This document shows, in pieces, positions 34,417 to 45,148 of a DNA stretch of 64,000 nt. A model generated the notes under the pieces. That model was not told where the DNA came from, did not search any database, and saw only the letters and a list, made by a program, of their open reading frames with translations. A program made the position numbers and the translations under genes. Source of the DNA: Pyrenochaeta sp. MPI-SDFR-AT-0127 (lineage: Eukaryota > Ascomycota > Dothideomycetes > Pleosporales > Cucurbitariaceae); the NCBI GenBank assembly GCA_020747015.1, contig JAGTJM010000054.1, positions 1 through 64,000 on the forward strand. The letters are read 5' to 3'. The stretch's first letter is position 1. Every line of letters starts with the position of its first letter.

Positions 34417-34821
34417 GGGTCAGTTTGTGCAACTACTTTACATGCGGAACGGTTGGCATTTGTCTGTTGGTGAAGGATACCGAATTTGGTGTGTGAAGTT
34501 TCGCACTGTGCCAGCGAAGGCCAGGAGAGGGAACCTTGTTGGAAGTATTTTGAGGTACTCTATTGTTGGCTTTGTCGGGACCGATTGATGCCAAGACTTC
34601 ATTTGAGGTGGGACAAGTTCCAGATTTGGAGTAGTGCACTATCACTGCACAGCTGTTTGATGGTTCCAGTCGGCTTCTTTCGCTTATGGGACTCCCGGAG
34701 GCCAATGCACACGTTCGCGTATTATGCTAATAGAAGTTATAAATTATCTAATTTCTCAAAGCCTATCATCACTCAAGATGTTTCTTGGTGTAGCTACCGA
34801 GCCCAGTGTCTAGCTGGAAGC

Positions 34822-34908
34822 CTCCGCTTGGTGTAGTTGGTTCATCACGTTCGACTGTAATAGCATATTGTTATCGAAAGGTCCCTAGTTCGATTCTGGG
34901 AGCGGAGA
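34822..34908 (+). tRNA. tRNA-Tyr(GTA) with 12-nt intron
   Basis: Cloverleaf read directly. The acceptor stem CTCCGCT pairs fully with AGCGGAG (34901-34907), with discriminator A34908. The D-arm has AGTTGG. The anticodon stem TTCGA/TCGAA encloses a loop with anticodon GTA at 34857-34859. An intron of about 12 nt (34861-34872) starts one base 3' of the anticodon. The T-arm CCTAG-TTCGATT-CTGGG matches. Eukaryotic tRNA-Tyr genes always carry an intron at this place. It is 405 bp upstream of the divergently oriented TFIIIC-subunit gene. Confidence 0.93.
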
Positions 34909-34921
34909 AACCGTACATCTC

Positions 34922-34929
34922 TTTTTTTT
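34922..34929 (+). terminator. Pol III T8 terminator of tRNA-Tyr
   Basis: Run of eight T, 13 nt after the discriminator base, as expected for RNA polymerase III termination. Confidence 0.85.
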
Positions 34930-36206
34930 CTCCCGTGAAACACCCGTGGATGTTGGGGAGGGAAGTGGCTGGACAATTTCCCTTGTTGTATTTCTCCTGG
35001 TCTGTCGAACACGTCACAAGCACAACAAACCCATGATTTACTTTTCCGGTGACAAGTCGCGATACTTGAAAAGACTGGCTCGTAAGATTCTGTGCTTGCT
35101 GACATGCGTCGTGAAGCTCGCTACGAAGAGGCCTGCACTGGTTGCCTTCAGGCTGCTTTGCAGTGTACGCACAGCTTGCGCGTGGAACTTGAAACCCAAC
35201 ATGTCTGCCGGTTATCAGACTCTGGCAAACGCAGCGCAAGCGAGCCTGCTTTTGATGCATGTCGACTTGGCCGTCTCGGGCACGTATCGATAGCGCATGT
35301 GCCTGCCCATGCATGGCGGAGGTCACTCTGGAGAGCCGCATTGCTCCCGAGGGCTCCGTCAGCGTTCCTTGCTTAGCGCCGCACAACGTATGCCCAGCCT
35401 GCAGTCCTCCAGCTCACATCCCCGCCGATGCGCCTCGCTGAAGCCAATGTCCTAACAAACTTCAATTGTTTTGTTGTGTTAATCAAGTTGCCCCTTTGAC
35501 TATTCTCCGGCTACAAGGCCTGCTTCTGGCGCCGGCAAGGCCGTCCAGGTGTCAGCCAGTAAGTACAGTTCCGCGCATGTCCGGCCAGATTATGGGCAGT
35601 TCAAGTCATCATGAGTCCTCTCCGTCACTTCCGCACACTCTCCACTTTTCGATCTTCTCCAAGTTGATGATTAGCTCCATGCATGGCGATAGTATGGACT
35701 CGGAGATTCTGACAGTGTGATCAATCTTCCTGGTGGTTCCTTGAGCTTACTACCAGCAAGCGCAATGGATACTCGGGATTTGGGGCTCCTGCTCTCTCTC
35801 GTAGGCTTTTGTCAGCTTCGGCATTATCGGCTTCAGAACGCTCCTCCGACTTTCACGGGACGATGATGTTTCCTAGACAAGTGTTTGGTCTTATGCTAAC
35901 TGATCAGTGCCTATCGTTCCCTACTTTCAACATGGCGGGCAGGTCCCGCTCCGGGACTTCCTACCTTCATCATCCGCGACGCTCTCCCCCACACCACCAG
36001 TCCATATTCCTGAATACCCACAGGTAGCGATACATTCATCCCAAGCACCCGCTGGGACACCAGGTGCAGCGCCGGACACCTTTCCCGATCGCATCATTCC
36101 TACCATCGACATCCTTTCAGGCTCTTCTTTGCATGCCCAATCGTCCGAGCAAGCTTCCACGCCTCTCACTGGTGTCGTTGACCTTTCGAATGGGCTAGAT
36201 ACGCAG
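34930..36206. other. Mostly non-coding; 5' region of Vps62-like gene
   Basis: Between the tRNA terminator and the chosen start of the Vps62-like gene. A minus-strand frame of 171 codons (34871-35386) overlaps the tRNA and has no coding character. From 35908 to 36206 the plus strand is open in the Vps62 frame and begins directly after a GCTAAC..CAG acceptor-like site, so an upstream coding exon is possible. Confidence 0.45.
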
Positions 36207-37882
36207 ATGAAGGGCAAAAAAACTGTAACTGCTGCCGCAGCTACACTTTTCGGATTCTTGTCGTTCTCCCAGATATATCAAAACTTCCTTTTCGAAAATT
36301 TGACACCATCGGATGAACGTGCAGACGAAAGCACGTGGGTTGCATCATCCCACTCATGGATAGATCGGAAAGCTTGCCATTGGCTTGGAATGTGTGGCTT
36401 GGCACACCTGAACAAGGCGCAATGGACCACGAAGACCAATGCTCGGAAGAAGGAGACAGCGAACATAGGACACGATGCCAAGATCAACTTGACCGACTTC
36501 TGGAACGAGGTACAACAACTCCCAGACGACTGGGAACAACAAGGGGAGCGCGAAATACCCAACTATGTTATCGAGCATGCGCCTCTCATCCATCTCTATT
36601 CTGGTGAGCAGTATTGGCCCTGTGATTTGGCGGAACATCTAATACACACGACACCCCACCTCAACTACACGCCTCTGCAGGCTACCAATGACCACCCGAA
36701 TTTAACAAATCTCGGAGAGCTTAACAGGTGGGGTAGATATGTATATCTACAGAGCGACGACAATGTCGAAGATCGCCCAGACTGGCTGGGTGGGGAGACA
36801 AACATTCCTGATGTTCCAGAAAGCGAGACCCATGAAGACAACGAGGAAGCAGATGATCCGAACTGGCACTACGAAAAGGAGGCAGATGGCGAGAAATCTG
36901 CCTGGTGGCATGTGGGCCCTGGTAACACCAAAGACAAAGGTGGTATCCGACCCATATCTACAACTTCAAAACTGCCGACACCAACAAGGACGCCGGAAGT
37001 AGACGAGCCCGTGGGTGATGATGATCATTACTGGCAGTCAGAGCTACGGAGTCGCCGGCGCAACTGGACGGGCAAGAAGGTTGTGGGCGGCAGAAGCGAT
37101 GCCCCTGCCATTCTTATTGTCGTACCAAAGGGCGACGGCGTTCTGGATGCTTTCTGGTTCTTCTTCTACAGCTACAACCTCGGCAATGCGGTCTTCAACG
37201 TTCGGTTTGGCAATCATGTCGGCGACTGGGAGCATACAGTTGTTCGATTCCAGAATGGCGTGCCTAAGGCGGTGTTCTTCAGTGAGCACAGTTTTGGTGA
37301 AGCGTACACGTGGGAAGCAATTGAGAAGTCGGGCAAGAGGGTAAATATCGAATATCCAAACGCCAGCATACTAGAACTAATAATCGTCAGCCCATTGGCT
37401 TCTCTGCCACCGGAACCCATGCAATGTATGGCACTGCAGGCGTTCACCCCTACGTCCTCCCCGGCGGCATCCTGCATGATGTAACGGACCGCGGTCCTCT
37501 ATGGGATCCTGTACAAAACATGTATTCATTCACTTACCACCATCAAACCGACACTCTCTTGTCGTCCAATCTTAACCCTACTGCACCCGTAAGCTGGTTC
37601 TACTTTGCCGGCCACTGGGGCGACAAGTTCTACCCGCTCAGTGACTCGCGCCAGTACCGCTTTCTTGGCCAGTACCACTATGTAAATGGACCATTAGGCC
37701 CCAGGTTTAAGAATCTGGGCAGGCAGGAAATTTGTCAAGGCAATGGTGAGTGTGTGCTCAAAAGGCGGATTGGGGATGAGAGGAGGAGGGTTAAGAGGTG
37801 GGTTGGCGTTGGCGAAGGTGAGGAAATGAGCGAGGAGGATGCAAGGGGTGTATGGGGGCCGGAATATGACTCTGCTTCGTAA
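36207..37882 (+). CDS. VPS62: Vps62-family vacuolar sorting-like protein
   Basis: Member of the fungal Vps62/Tda6 family, linked in yeast to vacuolar protein sorting; the biochemical role is unknown. Exons up to 37340 and 37391-37882 join across a 50-nt intron (GTAAAT donor, ACTAAT branch, GTCAG acceptor) in phase 0. The chosen ATG opens MKGKKTVTAAAATLFGFLSF, which looks like a signal anchor, giving 541 residues. Family marks are YVIEHAPLIHLYSGEQYWPCDLAEHL, the FWFFFYSYNLGNAVF core, GNHVGDWEHTVVRF and, across the splice, GFSATGTHAMYGTAG and HPYVLPGGILHD. The frame stays open 100 codons upstream to an acceptor-like CAG at 35905-35907, so a longer N-terminus from an extra exon is an alternative. 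Confidence 0.85.
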
Positions 37883-39522
37883 ATTGTCGGCATGAAGCGC
37901 GAAAGAAGAGACAAGCGTAGTATTTGCAGGGTTCATGGATACGCTCATTTTACGACTACATGGCAACTGGAGTTTGGGTTGGGCTGGCAACAATGAAGGG
38001 TTATTGTACAGGGCAACGCGCATTACTGTATCTGTACCGTCTGGCGACATGTCCTTCCGAGATACCTTTGTAGCACGAATACATTCTTGTTCGTTAGCAG
38101 CCTCGTCCGCATACTCTATTCTCGTGGTAGGCACTTCTCGTATCAATGTAGGCTAACGAGGTCGAATGTTGCTAACAGATGGACAACAAGGAGGTGTGGC
38201 CAGGCTGCAGAGCCAGGATGAACATGGTGATGCTGTCGACAGTGTTTTCAAGTCTGTGCAGAAGCGTTTCCGCTTTAGTGAATGGCTTACATCATAGCAA
38301 TCTTTATACCTCCGAATTAATCCTTCATAGCCTGATGCTTGCTCTGCAGCGGTTTGGAGTCAGATGTTCAGCAAGTTAGCCGGGCGATGGCTGGCTGTCA
38401 TAGTGCTGTAATCGACAGGGGGACACATGACTGACGTTGGCGCTACGTCTCCTTTGTCAGTCGGCTCACGTTGCGCCGGGAAGTCAACCAGTAGATACAG
38501 ACCCGGAAAGACGACAAGATCAGCCTTATAGAGTAGACCGTGGTGTGCATGGCTAAGGGAGGTCATGGACATGTCGGGGATGGAGGGAAAGCCGGCCCGT
38601 GAGGACAACGGTGTGCTCGGGTAAGATTAGGAGATAGCTCAAGCTGGCGTTGTGCCAACTATGGTGTGATGAGCATCTGCGGTGCGCCGCGTTGCGAGCC
38701 GTGTGTGGCTGTAGCTGTTGGTCGCGGTCATTGTAGCGTCAAGGAAATCGGGGCGTCGAGGCAAGAGCGCTCCAACGGGTTGTCCGTTGATTCAACGAAG
38801 AAGGACCTTCTCCGGCTCGTAGGAGTCAACGGGAGCAAGGAAGATTTGTTGTGTGTAGTAAATTTGTGGGATCATCTCATCATCACTCAGAGAAATCACG
38901 TCGGCGCCGGGAGCCGTGTGTGGGTGATCGCCCCCCTTAGCTGACGCGTGGGGAGGGGGGTGACTTCCCTATCTTATCGTATCAGCTCCTCACAGTGGAC
39001 AACAAAGCGACACGACCAAGGTGTGGTGGTCCTCAACGCGTCTGACATATTTGAGAAGCTGTCCTGGCCGCTCGCCTGCTCGTCTGCTCGTCCTGCTCGT
39101 ACTACTCGTCTGCCCGTCTGCTCTCATTGCGCGTCTTCCTCTTTGATCATCAAATACCCCAAACCCTTTTGTTTTCCCGCCACTTTGGCCTGATCATCTG
39201 GCCTGCTGAAACGGGCGCTTGATTGGTCTTAGCGCCATCTAGCGACATCTGTACATCATACACCTGCCATCCCCCCTCACACCGCTAGGGAAGTCCCCAA
39301 CGGCCGTGACGAGGCATGAGGCCGACAAGACGATAAAGACGTCGCCATCATTACAGAGTCCTTCTCTTACACCCCATGTACCCCGACTAATCACCGCTTC
39401 CTCCGAATCATACCCAGCATTCCGCATCTGTCCGACTCCCTCGTGCCTTGGTTTCGCGCCGACGTGTCTGCTCCGCTTGCAACTATATCACACTTCGCTA
39501 CCCACCGTATACATTCCACATA
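37883..39522. other. Intergenic, 1.6 kb, no gene seen
   Basis: No frame of more than about 100 codons with coding character. Contains a degenerate CTCGTCTG-type repeat (39070-39124). It should hold the promoter of the gene starting at 39523. Confidence 0.5.
39070..39124 (+). repeat. Degenerate CTCGTCTG-type tandem repeat
   Basis: About 55 bp of imperfect 8-11 bp units (CTCGCCTG, CTCGTCTG, CTCGTCCTG, CTCGTACTA, CTCGTCTG, CCCGTCTG), about 400 bp upstream of the next ATG. Confidence 0.6.
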
Positions 39523-41325
39523 ATGGCTTTTATACAACAACATCGGCCGCAGAGTGCGCGCCAGATTTCCTATCATGCGGCAGAACCAGCTGCCCAAGTC
39601 GCAACTAGCGCACTGCAGCGCCAGTCATCTTTAGAGCAATCAGAGGAGTGGGTCCTCTTCTCACCCGTAGCACCTTCCACTACCGCCCAAACACACACGA
39701 CCTCGACGGAACGAACCCCACGGACAGCCGGTCTGTCACGCTTCAGTGAGTTCGGCTCACTCGATACCGCTGCCCGCTCTGATCAAGATGACGACGCCGG
39801 CACCTTCTTGGGTACAGAAGAAGAGCTGGACAGCTTAGACGATGGTCTACATGCATTTCATGAGCCCTCTGAACATGGCGCATCAGCAAACAGACTACTG
39901 CAGAGCGGTGACACTGTACTACCCACCCATGACGGGCTGGGTGAATTTCAGCCAGACGCAACCATGCAAGAGCACATGTGGCAGTTTGAACGACCGCGAA
40001 GGCGCCCAGCTAGACGGCGGTCTAGTGTACAGCGGCATTTTACCATACTCGATGACCAAGAGGATGTGACTACTGAGCAGGAAAGGCGGCAGCGCATTGA
40101 GAAGTGGCGACTAGAGCAGAGTAAAGCACTGCTAGAAGAAATCGAGAAAGAGACCAGACGGAGGCGACGTATGAGTATGGCCAGCGTGGCGCGAAGTCAA
40201 TTTGACAGCACACAGCACGACATAAGGACTACCACATCACAGGCTGCACCACCTGCATCAGATGCGCAGAGCGAATCCTCTGAAGAGGGCATAGAGAATC
40301 TGTCGTTCTGGCAACGTATAACAAGAAGGGTCATACGTGATCTCATTGGCCTGGACGAAGACACGCTCTCAGTCATTTTTGGTGAGGCGCTGCCCGAGGA
40401 TGCAAAAACGCCGAAGACAGGCTCTCCAATCGAACGGACCGCGGACAAGGCTCTCCAAGATGCTGGCATAGATGCATCTGCCCTGTCTGATGAAAGTTGG
40501 CAGACAAAGCTTCTCGAGCGAGTCGCGCAAGAGCTTGGTATTTTGGTGAATCAACTGTCCGAACACCCTGGCGCCTTCTCCACATTCCAGCGCACGCAAT
40601 CAGCTCCAGAATACGCAGGTTTGTCGTTGACAAGATCAAACTCGACTCTCGCGACCGACCTTGCTTCCTCGCGTGGAACGAGCACGCAGCCGTATGCGCC
40701 ATCCCCAGCCTCGGCTCAATTTGCCCCTACCTTCCCTACAACATCACATGCATACACCGAAGCATCTCTATGGGGCATCGAAGAAGAGCCATCTGAAGCC
40801 GATCCTTTAGATTCCTTCCGTGCTCCGCCCCCGGCTACTGCCAACATCGCTGAAGATTTAGCACGTGAGCGCGAGTACTGGGAGCGCGAGCTTGACGTCA
40901 CAATGATCTTCAACTTCCTCATGAAACGCTTCTCTTCTCGCCGATCCAGCATATCCTCCCAACAACCGCGAAAAGCCTCTAGTGCACCCTCAGCGATTGG
41001 TACAAACGAAAGTATTAACTCGGCTCGTCGAGCTGCAATTATTCGGCAGAACCACCCTTTGGTCAATAGGACGACGGATAGAGGACTCCCGACGTCGTCC
41101 GATTTGCATTTGAGGGAGACGAAGCGAAAGGATGCACGGAAAGATACCCCATATCGCACGTACTTTACACCACAGAATGCGCTAAAGCACCAGAAGTTGA
41201 GGAGTAGCAGCAGCTGCGCCAGCCAGAGTACGAAGATAAGCAAGAGGAGTAGTGGATCTGGGCGAAACTATTGGGATCTTGGAGGCAGTGTGGGAAGTGG
41301 GAGCGTACTTGCTGGTGAGGCATAG
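39523..41325 (+). CDS. Unrecognised 600-residue disordered/coiled protein
   Basis: Intronless open frame of 600 residues from the ATG at 39523 (context CACATAATGG). An in-frame ATG 75 bp upstream lies in sequence without coding character. The protein is mainly low-complexity and Ser/Thr/Ala-rich. Ordered-looking parts are EEWVLFSPV near residue 41, an Arg/Glu coiled segment (EQERRQRIEKWRLEQSKALL) and SFWQRITRRVIRDLIGLDED. WQTKLLERVAQELGILVNQL and YWERELDVTMIFNFLMKRF follow, ending in a Ser/Lys-rich tail. No transmembrane helix, signal peptide or catalytic motif is seen. It is probably a conserved fungal protein; I do not know its function. Confidence 0.75.
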   Translation: MAFIQQHRPQSARQISYHAAEPAAQVATSALQRQSSLEQSEEWVLFSPVAPSTTAQTHTTSTERTPRTAGLSRFSEFGSLDTAARSDQDDDAGTFLGTEEELDSLDDGLHAFHEPSEHGASANRLLQSGDTVLPTHDGLGEFQPDATMQEHMWQFERPRRRPARRRSSVQRHFTILDDQEDVTTEQERRQRIEKWRLEQSKALLEEIEKETRRRRRMSMASVARSQFDSTQHDIRTTTSQAAPPASDAQSESSEEGIENLSFWQRITRRVIRDLIGLDEDTLSVIFGEALPEDAKTPKTGSPIERTADKALQDAGIDASALSDESWQTKLLERVAQELGILVNQLSEHPGAFSTFQRTQSAPEYAGLSLTRSNSTLATDLASSRGTSTQPYAPSPASAQFAPTFPTTSHAYTEASLWGIEEEPSEADPLDSFRAPPPATANIAEDLAREREYWERELDVTMIFNFLMKRFSSRRSSISSQQPRKASSAPSAIGTNESINSARRAAIIRQNHPLVNRTTDRGLPTSSDLHLRETKRKDARKDTPYRTYFTPQNALKHQKLRSSSSCASQSTKISKRSSGSGRNYWDLGGSVGSGSVLAGEA

Positions 41326-42014
41326 GTGGCGGCCAGGCCTGGGGTGTGTTGCTACGATACAAGTAGACAGACGATGATATAAGAGCGGTGATCTCTCATG
41401 ACTTTGGTATAGAACGATAACAACATGAGCATGAAGACTGGAGTAGAGGTGTTTGCATAGGCGCATCACTTGCATGACAGATGACGGCTTTTATGATTTG
41501 GATTCAGATCCAACTTTCGATGGACAATTCTTTACTCTCATTTTTAGCACCTTTACGATACCTTGGAGTCTGGGATGGGTTTTGAATGGGGTTGGTTATT
41601 CTGTTGCACTCTTTGTACTATATACCTCTCATCTTCATTTACGACATCCTAGGACCTGGATGACTATCTAGCGCAAATGCACCCATACTGCACCTTTGAT
41701 CAACTACGCAGTCGAACATTGTTCTGGTTACACAATCTTGTTCGAGGCATGTCCGATGACACAAGCAAACGATTGTAAATCAATGGGTTCATTCTCGCGA
41801 CGCCAATCGTCTGGATGGCTCAAAGGCATGCGCCTCCAGAATGTTGCATCTCCCAATGTTTACGGTATCCTGAGCCCAAATACTGACATGGCGATGTGAA
41901 CTCACCACCCATATAGCACTTGTCGTCCCGCTTTAGGCATTGGGTGTAAATGTCAATCATTCGTTAGTGGTATGTGCGAGTTACATCACACTGTGCATTC
42001 TAATTAGCCCGGCA
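41326..42014. other. Intergenic between convergent genes
   Basis: The 3' regions of the 600-residue protein gene and the GH20 gene. Only short frames are present, with no RNA gene or repeat. Confidence 0.5.
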
Positions 42015-44026
42015 TTACCCTGTCCAGCCCAAATGGCACTGCGGCTTTGTTCCGGCTCCATTTTCCATTACACAATAAGGCATCTGAATGGGTTCTGCAC
42101 CCACGCCTAAGTTTACCAGCCTTTCTCTCATCTCGCTTAGCCGTGGAGATGCTTCAATCTGACTTCTGTTGTTTCCTTGTGCGTCTTTGGCACCGGACCA
42201 TAGTATCTCTGCAACAGCAGAGCTGCGAGGCCAGATCATCCGGTCGATGTTCACTGTATCTGTCTGCTCTGCCCACATGTGTGCTTCGCCACCGATTACA
42301 AGGTGGTGATGTTCTTCGGGGATACCAGAGAGAGGGTCGTAGGAGTAGATGAGCCGCCAATTGTGAACTAATATACCGATTTGCAGATCAGTACTGGATT
42401 TTGCCCGGGAGCGCTTATTGAATGCAGATACACGTACAGGGGGCACAATAGTCATTGTATGGCCAGAAATTGGCAGAGTTAGAGGAGTCAAAGTCGAGCC
42501 ATTGTCCCTTTCCACAATCGAGATACTAGTGAATAATTTCAGTCACAGTTCTGGGTTTGGGTGTTCCTAGATGTATGGCTTACCCAGTAGTTGTAATTCC
42601 CAACCAACGCCTTATAACCACCTTGCACAATTTTAGCAACTGCTTCATCGCTCCGCCATGATTGGATAATAACATCTTCTCCGAGAGAAAGGTTCCATTG
42701 TAAAAGCATTTCCTCCCACACTACAGGGATGAGCCCCATGGCGCGCACTTGATCGTGGTTTCGGTCGATAAACTTCTGCATAAGAGGTCGAAGAACCGCA
42801 AAATCACTGCTTTTCACTGTGTCGTCTAGCTCGTAGGCGTTCATATTTACTTCGTCTCCGCCAGTATGAAAGTATGAGGAATACGGGTACACCCGGGGGA
42901 GAAGGTCGTCTAACAGAGTCTCCAAGAAATCGTAAACTCCAGTGGAGTTTAATTTCAATGTTCCAGAGGGCGGTTCAGCCGCGTAAGTATCCCAGTTGGG
43001 CTGTACATTAAAAGCCGCAATGAGCTCAGGGAATGAGTGATGTATGCTTGACGTGTGCCCAGGCATGTCGATTTCCGTAATTATCTCAACGCCTTGAATT
43101 GCAGCATGGCGTTGGAGATTCTTAAACTCCTTAGCAGTGTAAACAAGATCTGGGCGGTATGCGCCCTTCGCTGACAATTCGGGGATGGATGGGATTTCCA
43201 GGGGCCAAGATTGTGAGTCTGTGACGTGAAGATGAAAACGGTTCATTTTGTTATATGCCAAAGCGTCAATTTGTCGCTTTATATCCTCAACTGGAAAGTA
43301 GTTCCGCGACACATCCAGATTGATGCCACGGTGCGTGAATTTCGGCGCATCGTAGATACTCAAGGGCGCTAGTGGAGTGTATACGTCTTTTCCATTTGAA
43401 TGCATGAAGAAGAGTTGCGTGAAGGTGGTCAAGGCTCGCGCTATGCCGACGCTCGAGTTTGCAGTAACGGTTGCCACGCCTTCTGCAGTCAAGGTGAGGG
43501 TGTAGGATTCGTCGACCTCACCGGCAAGTGGTTTTGCAACATCTGGCGGGTCGGTGCAACGGACTAAGATATCGACGCGGGAGATGTACGTTGCCCCGTA
43601 GTCTGGAGATGGCTCCTCCCAGTCTCGAGGGTGGAATTTCCATGGATACAGACTATTCTTAAAGATCGTTTTGCGGGCAGAATTGATGGCATACTCGATT
43701 ATGTCATCTCCTGATATCCCATCTTGGGCTCCATTGTGACTGTATTCATCCGATGAGGGCTCAGTATAGCATTTGTGAAGCCGTAGCTTATCACTGCTGT
43801 TCATCAGATTAGGGTTTGCGTTGAAACCTGACGCGAGAAGGATAGGGCCTTGACCACGATATTGGCCTGTGATCGAGTCTACGTTGATATCGCCCGTTTT
43901 GTACCAGTTAAACGTAATGCGCCTGTTCATCCAGAGTACAGTATCTCCATGCTCATATGCCGATGGAAGTGGCCAGATAGCAGCAGTCGTCGAGATGAAC
44001 ACCCAAACCGAAACAAATGACCTCAT
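42015..44026 (-). CDS. Secreted GH20 beta-N-acetylhexosaminidase
   Basis: Extracellular exo-enzyme releasing N-acetylglucosamine from chitin oligomers, used in wall remodelling and chitin recycling. Exons 44026-42584, 42525-42438 and 42367-42015 join in phase across introns of 58 and 70 nt, giving 627 residues. The signal peptide is about residues 1-22. The N-terminal zincin-like domain is followed by the TIM barrel: HRGINLDVSRNYFPVEDIKR, MNRFHLHVTDSQSWPLEIPS, EIDMPGHTSS and the catalytic pair Asp391-Glu392 in FHTGGDEV. The spliced region YLDCGKGQWLDF, then IGGEAHMWAEQTD and WPRSSAVAEILWSG, completes the barrel. A start 165 bp further upstream in frame is less likely because it buries the signal peptide. 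Confidence 0.95.
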
Positions 44027-45148
44027 CACGATTACTGTAAGAGGATGATGTGACAAGGCTGAGAGTACTTGAGCAGTGAAGCGATTGTGCACGAGTTGAC
44101 AGACAGCACCCAGTTCTTGGGATGCTCTCCTATGTGCTCCTGTACTGATGTAGGAAAAGGGGCTGGGGCAAGCAGATGCAGGCTCAGTCAATGCATTTGA
44201 GGCTCTTCACGCGGCCCATCAATCGCCCTTGACTTACCGCTGGCACCAGAAGTGTTGGGGTTAGTGGGGGAGTTGTGAAGAGAGGAGGCGTCCGTGCGAC
44301 AGTGTGGAATTTGATGCGGGGCACCTCCAACTGTAGCACGTTGGAAAGATCCAGGCGTCCCATCCGACTCGTGGATACTGCAACTAATTCTCTGGAGCCG
44401 TCTTCCCTGGAGGCCGAGATGCAAAAAAAAAATTTGACCGTGACGATGCCGTTTCTTGCCCGTCATCTGCTCAAGAGCCATTCAACAACTCACCGTGTTG
44501 CAGTACAGACTCACAGACCTGACAGACGAAGTCGATGCTAGTTAGCAACCACGTATATCATTGGAAGTGGACCCCAACGCTGTCGAATCAAGCAACCGTA
44601 AACCTGACAATTTGCCTTAGGCTCGGCTTTCGGAAAGTCCAAGATATCCGCATCCCTCTTGGGACGGCGCATGTCACGAAGCTATGCTAATTTGCCATTT
44701 CGACTACCTTCCCCGCTTTCACAATATGCCAGGGGGCTACACGAACCCCAGACGGCGTACTATCCGTATGCAACCCTGCCGTCTGCTTTGACTACGTCGA
44801 TGTTAGCGATCTCTGCAGCACCAAAACTCAAATATGTCATACCGAGGTGCAAGTTGGCGAGCACATGCAACATGCGCACAATGTGCTGGGACATCGTATG
44901 GCGCCAAAATGACATTGACTAGACTGATTCCATCTGGACTGGAAAGAGCCCGCGCAGCAGTGGGGATCCTGCCTTTTTATTGTGCTGGGACGCGCTCGGA
45001 TTCCTTGACCATTCCGAGATTTCAAGTCAGTTGACTGCTCGGCCTTTGTTTCCAACTAGTGTGATGCAAGCTTGCCATGTGAACGTTTGTACATATGGCA
45101 TACTAGCCCGCATTGAAGCCGGAGTGAACTCTTGAAATAGCATTCGCC
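44027..45148. promoter_or_regulatory. Divergent upstream region of GH20 and P450 genes
   Basis: 1.1 kb between the GH20 and P450 starts. Frames inside are short and carry no domains. No known binding site was assigned. Confidence 0.4.

Noticed and set aside
34871..35386. 171-codon open frame on the minus strand
   Set aside because: It runs through the tRNA-Tyr gene and its terminator and shows no known motif.
39643..39666. Atg8-interacting motif in the 600-residue protein (EEWVLF)
   Set aside because: The acidic lead and Trp fit, but the +3 residue is Phe rather than Leu/Ile/Val, so it does not meet the usual consensus.
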